A DNA stretch of 64,000 bases from Trichoplax sp. H2 (Eukaryota; Placozoa; Uniplacotomia; Trichoplacea), in the NCBI GenBank assembly GCA_003344405.1, contig NOWV01000116.1, positions 62,001 to 126,000 on the forward strand, in the 5' to 3' direction. The position numbers and the translations under genes were made by a program. The notes beneath the pieces are model-generated. The model saw only the letters and a program-made list of their open reading frames with translations. It was not told the origin of the DNA and made no database searches. Shown here piece by piece: positions 23,519 through 35,600 of this stretch; within the stretch, counting starts at the first letter, position 1, and each line of letters starts with the position of its first letter.

Positions 23519-26500
23519 CTATGCAATAGGATCAGTAGCAAATTTATCCACCAGAGGCTCACGTTCTCCTTTAATTCCTACGCGTTCAGCAATTGCACTA
23601 TTTTCACTTGAGTTAGAAGTACGTATAAAAATATTTTTAATTGCTTTAAAAATAAGTCGAAATTGGATTTCTCCTTTATATATAAGTGAATTTGCTTGAT
23701 TAGACTGATTTTCATGAATGGAAATTTCTTCTTCTACACCGTCCTTATAGGCATCATCAATAGTTTGGACATTATGAATCTCAGCTGCTGAATGACCAGT
23801 ATTTAATTGAAATGCACTATCCGTTGCTATTTCTGTTGACGGACTGTTAATTGATTGGGTTATATCACTATTAGCTTCTGTTGTGATAACAGATTGATTT
23901 CCGCTACTAACTGTGCTTCCTACTGATCGATTACTATTTGAATCTACTTCAGGTATATAAAATTTTATAGTCTTATTTTTTCTATGGTAATGTTCAAAAG
24001 TTGCTCTAAACGACTGAAGGATGGGCTGAAAATAAATACCTCTTTCTAAAAATAATCGATAGCCTCGTCTATATTGAATAATATTAGCAATCAGTATTCT
24101 ATCAATAGTTTCTTCATCTATTTCTGTTGCCACTAAGTAATTCATTGATAGAATAGTTGCTAAGTAAATATTCGGTACATGTGCGAGTGCAGAATTTAAT
24201 GATGAAAATAATTGCGTTCGGTAATCTAGTAATATTGTCAGAACAAATATGAAAAGTAGACCTGATGCAAGAATAATGCTAGATATTAATCGCCATAAAC
24301 TTGATGATATCATTGGTACATAATATCTTAGGTATTGATACAGCTCAGATGGAATTGATATGAGCTTATGATGAGCTATATCATCGTGAATAAAGTAGAC
24401 TTGTTTTGTCCATTTAATGAAATCTTGTGAGTTATTGATATTTAAATGATTTTCAATACAATGTTTTACTTGTTGGAAACCTTGCGAATATGGGCAATTT
24501 TCACAGCCATTTGTACATTGTAATAAGCTTACTGTAGTCTGCTTTTGATTATCGTTGACAGTCTTGATTTCATATTGTATAACAATTTTAGATATTCCAT
24601 CAAAAATCTGATGATGAGGTTGATTTAATATCCACGAGATGTACTTTTTCAAATTTTTCATGACTTTTGGGTCTTTCAACTTTGCTGGTACATCAATTTT
24701 GATCTCATCGTAACCATTGGCTAAATAAACTTCTAAAACACCTTTCTTAGCGTTTAACAGGGCATTCATTTCATCTTCAACTTTATCTTTCACCTTGATT
24801 ATTCTTGTTGGAATCATGCTACAGTTTTTATTATAAGTTTTGATTAAATTTACAATATAATGTATAAATGGAATTCCAATCACAACAGCGAGAGTAAAGT
24901 ATGTTGAATATGTAATCACAAATGCTATAATGGAGACAATAATCCTAAATACAATTTGAAAGCTAATCCATAGCAGAGCTAGGTGCATGAACGAATAAAG
25001 ATGACATAAAAATGAAAGATAAAAAGATAGTATACGATTAATAAAGGGCCACTTTCGGCTGTTTGGCATATAAATTTTTCTTAGTTTTAATGTTAATCTT
25101 TCTGACAGGAAGACTGCAGTACGAAAAGTACTGACTTGTGCAAAAAGGAAAAATGGAAAAGCAAATGTGAATGCTAAAATATTAAGGATGAATCCAGTAA
25201 GATTAAATAATCTTATGTGATGTATCGCGTCTGTAATATAAGTTATCATTAGTAAATATGATTGGCGATAGCTTGTTCGTGTAAAATGTCGATGATGTTC
25301 TGTTTGGATATTATGATTGGCACCATAGCAAAACAATTTTAAATGAGCGACGACAATGGTTACTGTACTAATTATTAAGGGGACACCTACCGCTAGTACA
25401 TATTTTTTTATGTTAAAGGGTATTTCAAGATGAGTCTTAGGAAAAATCATGAACATAAGAGGAAATTTTTGTATGAGGTATGATGCTGATGCAGTAGCAA
25501 AAGATACAATTGGAAGTAAGAGATATTTTAAGCTATCGACAATAGGCTTATAACGATAGCTGGATTCACTCTTATGGCGAATAGTATACCCTAAGTCTTG
25601 CAATGGTGAAGGATTCAATATGCGGACACGTATAGATCCGATTGTAGTATACCTAAGCAGGAATTAAGTGAATTAAATTTAAGTCAATAGATCTTGAAAC
25701 TTTATTATGCACGTATACTAAAAATGAAGAAGATCACCGTAATAATCATTTAAACTTTTTAAAATGTCTACATTTATTATTTTTCATGCAAGAAACGAAT
25801 GGTACTCGTACTTTTTAGAACAAGTAGTAAAATAAAATACTGGTTACTAGGCGATCTTTCGGTATACTAAAGTTTAAAAATTTCAGATACAGGTAGTATC
25901 TGTTACAGTTTACTTTGTGTATATAGCTACCTTACAGAATTATATTATAGTACATCCAGTCGTACAAAGATGATTTCCAGAAACAGTTACGATTAAGTCT
26001 ATGCTTTACTAAAGATAAATGTACAATCTTCACTGACTTAAAATCATGATGACATTCTTGTATAAATTGGCAAATTCATTAAATAATAAAGTTAATTTGC
26101 AATCGGTGTAAACTTACTCGCCAAAAATTGCATACCTTAAAAAATGTATAAACATTATCAAAAGTCTTTACTTAATTTACCGTAGGCAGAATGTATGCTA
26201 GTGTATAATATGAAATAACGCAAAATCAATAATCTACTCCGAACTTGACATGATATTTGTTATCTTAGTCATTATTGATGAATTTGCCAAAAACGAAGCA
26301 TATACTATAACCGTTACAATCATTCTAATCTCGTGAACATCTATCTTCACTATATTTCATACGAGAAATGATTTAAATCTTTTGTAGAGTCAATGACAAA
26401 GTGTTGCAATAATATTATTTCGCTTAATTAACCTTATATAGAAGTATGCTAGTGTAATTTAATATAATTGCAGATTAATAGTTTGCACTAAATTTGACTT

Positions 26501-27245
26501 ACAATATTTGACTATCCAAGTATTTATTGATGAATCTGTTCAAAGCCATTCCGCCTAGGTGGATACTTATTATAGTAGAAACCGCCTGCATTAGTGAGAC
26601 ATACCAATCAGCCCTCTCTTCTGTCAAACATTTATCAATATTAATATCTCCAGTCAATAAATCTTTATGACAGCATGAAAAGACAATTTTATCGCCAAGC
26701 CAACCATCATGTTTAGTATAATTTCTTCTGCAAATAGTTCCACAACTGTCGTTAGTACAGTTTTCCTTTAATCGAGTAAAATCAGTTAAGGCTGCAAAAG
26801 TAATATAACCCTTACAATAATCATCATGGAAGCGATGATAACAACCGGGAGATGATTCTTGGAAAGAAATTTTCAATTTCGATATGAAAACGGCGTAAAG
26901 ACTAAATGTTAAAGCAATGTAATCGCTAGGCAAAGTAAATACACCTTTCCCGAGATTTTTCTTAATCCATGCGTAGAATATAGTCCTGCGAGTGCCAATA
27001 TGAGTAGTTTTATTGCCTATGTACAGATCGAAGAAAATTGCTCGTATTGATTCCGTTTTAAGCATTTGTGTAAAATTGACGTGAGCCCGTGGTCCTTCCT
27101 TGATACTGAGTCGACATTGTAGCAAGCATGATGATAAATTGAGTTGTGAAGTTGCGATAGAATGTGGAAATACTAGCAAGATATAGATTATTAAGGGTAG
27201 GCAGTAGGATAGAGATCGATAACCAGTAGTTTTTGTGTTAATCAT
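23519..27245 (-). CDS. array gene D: orphan multi-pass membrane protein with Cys-rich ectodomain (2 exons, 958 aa)
   Basis: Family not recognised. Exons are 26503-27245 and 23519-25652; phase-2 intron of 850 bases with an ideal donor (TT/GTAAGT) and acceptor (GCTTAG/G). The junction reads SQIL-YTTIGSIRVRILNP. Exon 1: leader MINTKTTGYRSLSYCLPLII, ectodomain with paired N-terminal cysteines, GCYHRF, NCTNDSCGTIC, FSCC and several N-x-S/T sites; helix at about 216-238. Exon 2: helices at roughly 289-311, 327-348 and 396-419 and a hydrophobic block at 450-515; soluble domain about 525-675 with IDVPAKLKD, HHQIFDG and QCTNGCENC near 625; YYVPMISSSLWR and a membrane pair; YRRGYRLF; a long Ser/Asn/Glu-rich tail; KGEIQFRLI and a final DPIA. 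It is the closest paralogue of gene E, sharing coding sequence, tail ending and about 500 bases of 5' flank. Confidence 0.87.
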
Positions 27246-27740
27246 GATGCCGATAAAATTACTAGTAAGTTTTATAGAACGATCTTTTGCCTTCTTTCCA
27301 TTTTAAGCTTATAATACTAAATAAAACTTAGCGCAAAATACAGTAGACGTGTTCTGGTTATTTAGAGTTTTAATATGAATAAATTGGATGTAAGAAATGA
27401 ATGAGTACAAAGATTCTTTCACCCGTTACAAATTTTCTATTCGACTTCCTTTGGACATGGTAAAATCTTTAACAGAGGTTAAATTCGGTGAAAAGTGAAT
27501 GAAATAAAATAAGTATAAATAACAAATGATTCCATTAAAAAATTAGTCAGCATGCACACGCCAATAAAAGCGAAAATACCTCGATGTCGGCCTTATTTGA
27601 CCAAAGCTACTAATGTGAAAATGTATACCGCACTACTCATATATAAGTAGTTGACGAGGGAAAGAGGTGCTCGATTAATTTTAACTGCCTCAGGCTAATG
27701 TTTTACCTGGGACATTCTATAAGTTAGGAAAATCTATAAA
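27246..27740 (-). promoter_or_regulatory. 5' flank of gene D, conserved with that of gene E
   Basis: Reading away from the start codon, this flank is collinear with 35110-35600 (gene E). Shared stretches include GATAAAATTA, AAATGAATG, ATTCGGTGAAAA / TTTCGGTGAAAA, CCAATAAAA / TCAATAAAA and GATGAGGGGAAGAG-like (TGACGAGGGAAAGAG) blocks. The similarity shows that the duplicated unit included the promoter. Core elements within it cannot be named from sequence alone. Confidence 0.55.
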
Positions 27741-29009
27741 ATACATTTAAAATAAATAATATTGGACATTATCATTGTCAAGGTAATTACTTTTGGAGCA
27801 CTTTCCCCGTAATTTTTTATTGTAAATGATAGTTAAATATGGAAAGTAAATATCCTAGGATGACAAAACTTATTACTCTTTGCTCGATTTCTCGTGAAAC
27901 TGAAGCTCTAGTATTTAGCCTTCATAAAATTTAGTCTTCTTTAGCCTTAATAATAATATAGGGCAGAATCTTCGATAGATTTCGATTTAGATTGTTTAAT
28001 AAGGAGAAGCCTCTGCAATATAGTGTAGATAAAAGGCGAAAAAAGGCTCTAGTACAGTAACCACTCGTAATTTAGTTCATTGAATGAACAGACATAGTAA
28101 ACAAAGAGGTGTTATAAAATTAGACTCTGTAACTTATGCTGTCGCGTTTTACCGTATCTAATAGCCAGAGCTATATCAATAAATGCTACATTATCGGTGT
28201 AATTTTGCAATCTAATTATCACCGTAATGCATTGATTGGACATTTATATTACTGTTTCGTAGGTAATTACACTTATCCTCAACATTGCATGACCGAAATT
28301 CATGATGAAATTCGGAAACTGTACCGTTCTATTGTCGATCTTATTAAGACACGGTCCACCATTGGCCTAATACTGCTAATAGGCAACAATTGAAGACTAC
28401 CAATTAAGGCCTTAAATACTTAGTATAAATTGTACAAGCAGTAGAGTGCATACCCGAGTATTTCATCATTAGCCACTATTTTTTAAGCGATTTATTCTAC
28501 CTAATCTACTGTATCATATAATTACAATGTCAAGGGTTATTAGTAATACTTCAACAAGCCTGCAAATCGTTGATAAACTTTCAACAACAGTTTGTAGAAG
28601 CGGTTGTTTTAAAAATTTCAGTCAATTTGCAAAATGTTTAATTTCGTAAATTGACGGTAACTGTCGTTAAGCTGTGGCACTTACTCACATTTAAAATTAG
28701 ACAAAATTTGTAAGCGAGTAAGTAAGATTTTATTAATACCTCATAGAAAAAGATCAAAAATTTTACTGATAATTATATAATATACTATACATTCTGATGT
28801 TACCTCAAAATCGTTGGCGTTTAAATGTTTCAATAAAGAACATTTCCTATTATGTCGAAAAATCACCTTGATCAGAGTCACTAAAACTATCCAGTATCTT
28901 TACGATATTGTCAAGGTCGATTTCGACGTTTTTCGACTCATCATCACATGAGATTACATACTAAACACTGCATGAATACACTAATTACACGTCCTTATGA
29001 TATTATTTG
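27741..29009. other. spacer between array units D and E, no gene supported
   Basis: An 85-codon frame at 28136-28393 (plus) has no family signature, no splice context and no neighbours in frame. Nothing else is seen. Confidence 0.4.
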
Positions 29010-29370
29010 ATCTTTTAGTGTACGAGATCTTGACCCTAAGTTTGCAATGCGATAACTCAAAATTTGAGATGTTAAAATAGAGCAAGTCTACAACGTGTCA
29101 TAAATAGTCAACACGGTATTAATGACTTTAAAAGTAATCTTTATAGCGCCTATCTGTCCAAGAAGAATTCCAATGACTTCTTCTCATAAGAATAGTGGAA
29201 ATCGGCTAATTAAATAAACTAGATAATCGACTTAGCCTATACAATAACAATTCCATCAGCTTGGATAAATTATAGTCAAATACTCTTCTACTGTACATTG
29301 AAGTCATCAATCAAATTTATTGCCTAATAACAGAATTTAATATGCCTATCAGCTACGACCTAATATAACA
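29010..29370. repeat. array-associated spacer element, copy between genes D and E
   Basis: Diverged copy of 22660-23050 in the same orientation; see the landmarks given there. Confidence 0.75.
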
Positions 29371-29394
29371 CATAGTACACGTAGGAAAATTAAA

Positions 29395-29650
29395 TTACGT
29401 TGAACCCCGGGTTAAATAAGATAGGAGATTTGCGGTGTTAGAGGTAATCTATTAGGTGTTATAGGCGTAGCGGATTATTAGTGGATAAAGCTAGGGATAT
29501 TAGTCGTACGGTTAAGTGGGACTGCATGGCACCTCAAGAAGAGGCACCGGCACGTCTCAGTAAATGACGGATGACTGGCCCAAAGTAGGGGATGACAATC
29601 ATACGTAGCTTGGGGTCTTGTATTTGCAAGAGCTATATTAAATGTTAATT
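29395..29650. other. GC-richer island of unknown nature
   Basis: About 250 bases with clearly more G and C than the surroundings, including AACCCCGGGTT (29403), GGCACCTCAAGAAGAGGCAC (29529), GGATGACTGGCCCAAAGTAG (29569) and GCTTGGGGTC (29608). No open frame crosses it, and no tRNA, 5S or spliceosomal RNA pattern fits. It lies just after the shared spacer element and has no counterpart that I can find beside 23050. A non-coding RNA or a mobile-element remnant are both possible. Confidence 0.35.
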
Positions 29651-31378
29651 AGAATAAGGAGTAGTATAGGAAAGTTAAAATAAGATATTTCTTCAACAAT
29701 TTACTTTGCAGAAATCTGATTTTGCTTTAGTTTGATTGCGTCGTAGAACTACTCTAATATAGAAGTAAGGTATTCTTATTAGTCATTTGTGTTTAAGAAT
29801 AATTCCTTCCGCTGTACTTCTTATATTCTAGAACGATCATCTTGCACCTATCTCGTTAGTTAGTTCAGCTAGCTACATGATAAGCTCGCACGCTTTACTT
29901 ATTCTACATTGCTATAGTTATTCGACCAGTAACGTTGTTGTACACACTGTAGCCTAACTCGGTTTTCTCTTCGGCATTAATTCCAATAAACTACTTCTCT
30001 GCTAATTTAACTCCAATAATCTATTGCAATCATGACGGATCGCAAGTCTTCCAAAATATTACCAATCTTACATAATTTGATTCGGTTACTACGTAGTAAA
30101 GGATAAGTAACCCACTTAATTAATGTAAAAAATCTATTGAGATATTTATATTAAAATGCAGAGACATAAATAGATTATGTCAAGTGTAGAAGTACTGTGG
30201 GATTTATATTGTGAGGCTTTAATTAGAAACATGAATTATGAATAGATGGCACGATAGTAAATTTAGATATAATCTGATGACTTAATTGGTAAGATATGAT
30301 TACGCTGAAGGAACATCATTCCGTGACTTATAGAATATACATCGTGAATATTTCTTTAATAATCTAGATAGCCTAGGGATAGTCTGATTGCACTAGATAG
30401 TCCTTGTAACTTCACTTTATTATATCTCGGCTTGTCTTACAATTCCTGTACAAGAAACTGTAGTTCTGTTTTTATATTTTCTTTCATTATACCGCCCATC
30501 ATCAATAATTACTTTGTTAATATGTATTAACAGAATTTTTTTATATAAATTAAATAATTAAAAATAGTATGTTAGGCTGTTGGATATAGAATGGATTATT
30601 GTACGTCATACAGTGAAGCTTATTCTATTTTACTTGCACACTTTAAACACATTTTACTGCTATAATTGGCTGCAATATAATGGATATGAAATTATTATAA
30701 TGAACACTTTGAATTCCAACTTAATTTATATTTAGATATAAATACCAGTTTACTTTAAGTGTTAACAACAAACTTACATAATTACTTAGAAGAATTATAG
30801 AAGGGCCAAACTACTACTGTAATCAACCAAATTATTCAAAAAATGAGATTGCTGGCGATTTTAGGAATATCCTAACTTTTATCTCCTTATTTCATTACAT
30901 TTCATTAATTTTTACTACTGAACTGTACTACTTTTTCATACAGTATGCTACGTAGAGCAGTTTGTAGTACCAAACAATCATCTTATTACTCTAAAGTATT
31001 TTAAATTAAATTAGCAATCAATCACATATAATAAGATAAATACTACTGTAGATTCCCGAAATTACCAAATCAATAATAATCGTAATCTATCTTAAATTTT
31101 GTTTTGCTATCATAATTGGAGCATGATTATAGAAATTAACTAAATATTTCACTTAAATTGCAATCAAAAATTGCATAATTCTTAACATAATGATGCTACT
31201 GGATATCGTTTAATTCTAAACCTAATACAATAGTCGGGTTCACAATATACAGACGATGATGAAATTGTAATTTGTTAATGTTGTTCTCGAAAGTCTTTTA
31301 TACTTCAACTACTCATGTCTTTCGATTTATGATCGAGTGAATTTTTTTGCCTAGATTCTACACACATGAATTCATCTG
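29651..31378. other. 3' spacer of array gene E, nothing supported
   Basis: Very AT-rich. No exon pattern or relic that I can align. The last few hundred bases should hold the 3' untranslated region of gene E. Confidence 0.4.
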
Positions 31379-34300
31379 CTATGCAATAGGATCCATAGTT
31401 GATCTATCGATCAGAAGTTCACTTTCCGTATTAATCCCTACATTTTCTACAATTCCATTTTCATTTCTGTTATTACTGCATGTAAAAGCATTCTTGATTG
31501 CTTGTAAAATAAGTCTAAATTGAATTTCTCCTTTCTTTATAAATAGATTTGCTTGACTAGATTCATTTTCGTTATTTTCAATTCCCGCCGGGCCAATACT
31601 TGTATTAAATTGATTTCCATTCGTGATAACATTTTCTGACGATTGATTATTACTCGATAATGTTTTACTAGTATGTAGCCTTTCAGTCGTATTGATTTGG
31701 TTGTATCGTCCAAAAGTTACTCTAAAGAACTGAAGAATCGGCTGAAAATAAGCTCCTCTTTCGAAAAAGAATCGATAACCTCTTCTATATTGAATAATAT
31801 TAGCAATCAATATTCTATCAACAGTTTCTTCATCAACTTCTGATACTTTAAAATAATTGATCGAGAGAAGCATTACTACATAAATAACCGGAGTGTTAGC
31901 GATTGCGCTATTTAACGATGAATACGATTCTACTCTGTAATCTAGTAGTACTGTCAAAATAAAGATGAAAAATATACCCAACACAAGAATAATATTGGAT
32001 ATTATTTGCCACAAGCTTAATGATACTGATGGCATATAATATCTTAGATATTCATATAGTTCTGACGGAATTGATATACGTTCATAATGAGCGATATCAT
32101 CTTGGATAAAGTAAACTTGTTTTGTATACTTTAAAAAATCTTGACAGCTATTGCTATTTAGATAGGTTTCGATACAATACTTTACTCCTTCGAATTCTCG
32201 TAAGAATGGACAGCTTTTACAGCCACTTGTACATTGCAGTAGGCTTACTGTTGTTTGCTTTCGATCATCATCCATAATCTTGATTTCATATTGTATAACA
32301 ATTTTGGATATTCCATCAATGATTTGATGATGAGGTTGATTTAATATCCATATAGCATAAATTTCTAGTTTTTTCTTTACTTGCGGATCTTTCAGCATTT
32401 CTGGTACATCAATTCTGATCTCATCGTAATCATTGATTATAAACACTTCTAAAACAGCTTTCTCAGCATTTAATATTGAATTCATTCTATCTTCGACTAC
32501 ATCTCTTAATTGCATTATCTTTGTTGGTATTCTACTACAATTTTTGTTATAAACATTGAGAATCTGTATTAAGTAATGCATAAATGGAATTCCCATAACA
32601 ATTATCGGAGAAAAGTATGCTGAATAGGCAACTACAAAAGCAATAATAGATATAATAATTCTAAATACAAGTTGAATTCCCATAAATAGTAGCATAATGT
32701 TAACACCTATATGGCAAAAACACAATGATGAAATACAAACGGATATGGCAGGATTAATAAATCGCCATTTTGGATTATTTGATAGATAAGCTTCTTTCAG
32801 GTTTAGTGTTAATCTTTCCGATATAAAAAATATCACACGAAAAATACTAATTCGAATAGCAAGGAAAAAAGGCAAAATTCCTGCTAGCGATAAACAATTA
32901 AGAATAAATCCGGTAAGATTACGTAATCTCAAGTGGTATAGCGCAGCTTTAAGATAATTAGCGATTAGAAAATACGATTGTTGATAGCTGATTCGTGTAA
33001 GATACCGATGTTGGTTTGCTTTGACTTTACGACTAGCATCACTCCAGAATAATTTTAAATGAGCAATGATAATTATTATTGTAGCAATTGAAAAGGGAAC
33101 AGCCACTCTTAGAATTAAATGTATAGTTTTTGAGTGTATATTTAGTCCTTTAATTCTGGGATAAATCATAAACATTAAAGGTAATGATTGTATAAAATAT
33201 GACAATATTCCAGCAGCAACAGATACGATTGTAAATAAGAGATATTGTAAGCTTATGATGATAGGTTTATAATGATAGCTAGGGTCGCTATTATAGCAAA
33301 TAGCATACCCTAATTCTTGCAAAGGTAAGGGATTCAAGATATGGACAGGTATAGATCCGATTGTAGTATACCTAAGCGTGAATTAAGAAAACTAAAGTCA
33401 ATTAAGTTCCCATCAATAAATGTTAGCGCATTATACATTTAATTTTTAGTTAGAAATTAAAATAACGTTTATAATCGAAAAGATCATTATGAATGACTGC
33501 ATTTGCTATAAATTGGTATAAGGAAAGAATGACCTTGGCGAGAATTTGGAAAATATAATATTGTTTACTGAATAATGTCAAGTGAATTGAATTTCAAAAA
33601 AATTTTTACGATGTCGTACTTAGTGTTGCATCCATTTTAACAAAAATAGAATACCCATATACATGGAAGTATGATCTACTGAAACTCTTTTAATTCTGAC
33701 TGCTCTTAACTAACAGTTAAAATATAACTTAAAATAACATAAATGAGCCCATAATTTTCCCATGCAAATATGAAAGTTGTAAAGTAATTATTTAGCTTGG
33801 CTATAACGTCGCTTGGTAACAAAATTTCAGGACTCTTACAATATTACTTTATATTATACACATCTATAATTCATACGGAACTGTGGCTGCTGGACCAACG
33901 CCAAACTAGTGATACATCCTTTAGTAAATAAAATAATTTTGTTTCGAAAAATGTAACACCAAATTTAGCTTTAGATTAAAGATTTGTACGTAATAATATA
34001 AGTTGTGGGCTTGATTGCAAGATTGTCCGAGAATTTATTTCTAGATGACATCTACGATACGTAATTTAGCTTTTTTATAGCAGTGAATATGGTAAAAGCA
34101 ATAGCTACCGTATTAATTGGTCATACGATAGTGAGTTGAATTTTGAGCTTACTACTCACTTGATTGGCAAGATTGGTAATTTTACTAAAAATCATAGTTA
34201 CGTTTTATTATAATATTTTAAAGATGCCACATCATACTATATTATTCTACTTTAAACTTAATGATACTATAACACTTTACTTTGCATTAAGCATATTACC

Positions 34301-35110
34301 GTGCTTTAGTTAAACTGGAGGTGAGCAAGCGTAATTAAAATATTTCAAAGATAACGTTCTATACTAAACTTACATTATTTGCCTTTCCAAGTAATTATCG
34401 AAGACTTCATTTAAAGCTATTCCGCTTAGGTAAATACTCACTGCCAAAGTGAACACTTGCATTAAAGGGACATACCAATTAACTGTATCTTCTTTTAGGC
34501 ATTGTGCAATATTAACTTTCCCAGTTAGTAAATCTTTTTGACAACATGAAAAGTCAATTTTAGTAGTAACAGTGCCATCATGTTCACCATAAGATCTTTT
34601 GCAAATGGTTCCACAGTTATCGTTTGTACAATTTTGACTTAATCGAGTGAAATTTACTAAAGTTATAAATGTAACAACGTCCTTACATTCTTTAGATATA
34701 CGACGATAGCAGTCAGGTGGCGATTCTTGGAAATTGATTTTTAATGTCGATATGAAAATCTTATAAAGACTAAATGTTAAGGCAACATAATCACCAGGCA
34801 AAGTAAATACAGCTATTCCTAATTTTCTCTTGACCCATGCAAAGAATATAGGATTTTCATAGCCTTTATTTTTATGAACAGGTTGGTTACCTACATAAAA
34901 ATTAAAGAAGATTGCTTTTATTTCTTTAGTTTGAAGTATTTGGGTAAAATTAGCGTAAGCCTGTGGTTCATCCTTAACGTTGAGTTGACACCATGTACAT
35001 AAATCGGCCTGTGCTTTTACGGTAGAAAATAGAGGCAATAGCAAGATATAGATTGCAAGCAGCATGCAATAGGGTATATGTCGATATCCAGATTTTATTA
35101 AGTTCATCAT
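31379..35110 (-). CDS. array gene E: orphan multi-pass membrane protein with Cys-rich ectodomain (2 exons, 909 aa)
   Basis: Family not recognised. Exons are 34374-35110 and 31379-33371; phase-2 intron of 1002 bases (donor AT/GTAAGT, acceptor GCTTAG/G). The junction reads RQIM-YTTIGSIPVHILNP. The frame is open to an ATG at 35155, but I prefer the MM at 35110/35107 because MNLIKSGYRHIPYC aligns with the start of gene D. Exon 1: leader, cysteines in CTWCQ, DCYRR, NCTNDNCGTIC and FSCC, then a helix after NWYVPLMQ. Exon 2: IDVPEMLKD, HHQIIDG, QCTSGCKSC near residue 623, YYMPSVSLSLWQ, YRRGYRFF, a shorter Ser/Asn tail than D, KGEIQFRLI and a terminal DPIA. It is the proximal (right-most) member of the array, next to the unrelated NOG1 gene. 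Confidence 0.87.
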
Positions 35111-35600
35111 AATAATGATAAAATTATTGGTTAGCTTTGTGGAACAATCTGACACTTTCTTTTTAACCCTACAATCATAAGTAGAAATCTAGGGAAGATC
35201 CTATGAGATAGTATATTGATAGACCTGACTTTCAAGGTGATTTAACAAAGTGTGAGAAATGAATGGTATATTAGTTCTTTTCTCAGCCATAAACTTTCTC
35301 TTAAATATCATTTAGGCACAATAAAGTTTTCCATATGTGCTTATTTCGGTGAAAATTGAATTAAGCCAAATCATCATAAATCACAAATTATTCAAATAAA
35401 AACTCCTTTATAAACACGCATATGTCAATAAAAACTAATTATGCTTCCACATTTGCTTCATTTAATGTAAAGAATTATTAAGAAAACATATGCCGCAATA
35501 TAATGTTTGATGAGGGGAAGAGAAACATTATATTAATTATTACAGCTCTAAGCTAATGTCATTAATAATTATTACTATAAGAAATAGGTTTTATTATAAT
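35111..35600 (-). promoter_or_regulatory. 5' flank of gene E, conserved with that of gene D
   Basis: Partner of 27246-27740. The first 45 bases overlap the longer possible N-terminus of gene E. The conservation includes GTTTGATGAGGGGAAGAGAA near 35509 and AGCTCTAAGCTAATGTCATT near 35553. Confidence 0.5.

Noticed and set aside
29395-29650. tRNA or 5S rRNA gene in the GC-richer island
   Set aside because: AACCCCGGGTT recalls a B box in reverse, but there is no A box at proper distance, no cloverleaf and no acceptor pairing.
34370-35155. Exon 1 of array genes as independent small secreted protein genes
   Set aside because: The apparent stop codons lie inside the splice donor (GTAAGT context), and joining to exon 2 keeps frame and alignment in all five copies.
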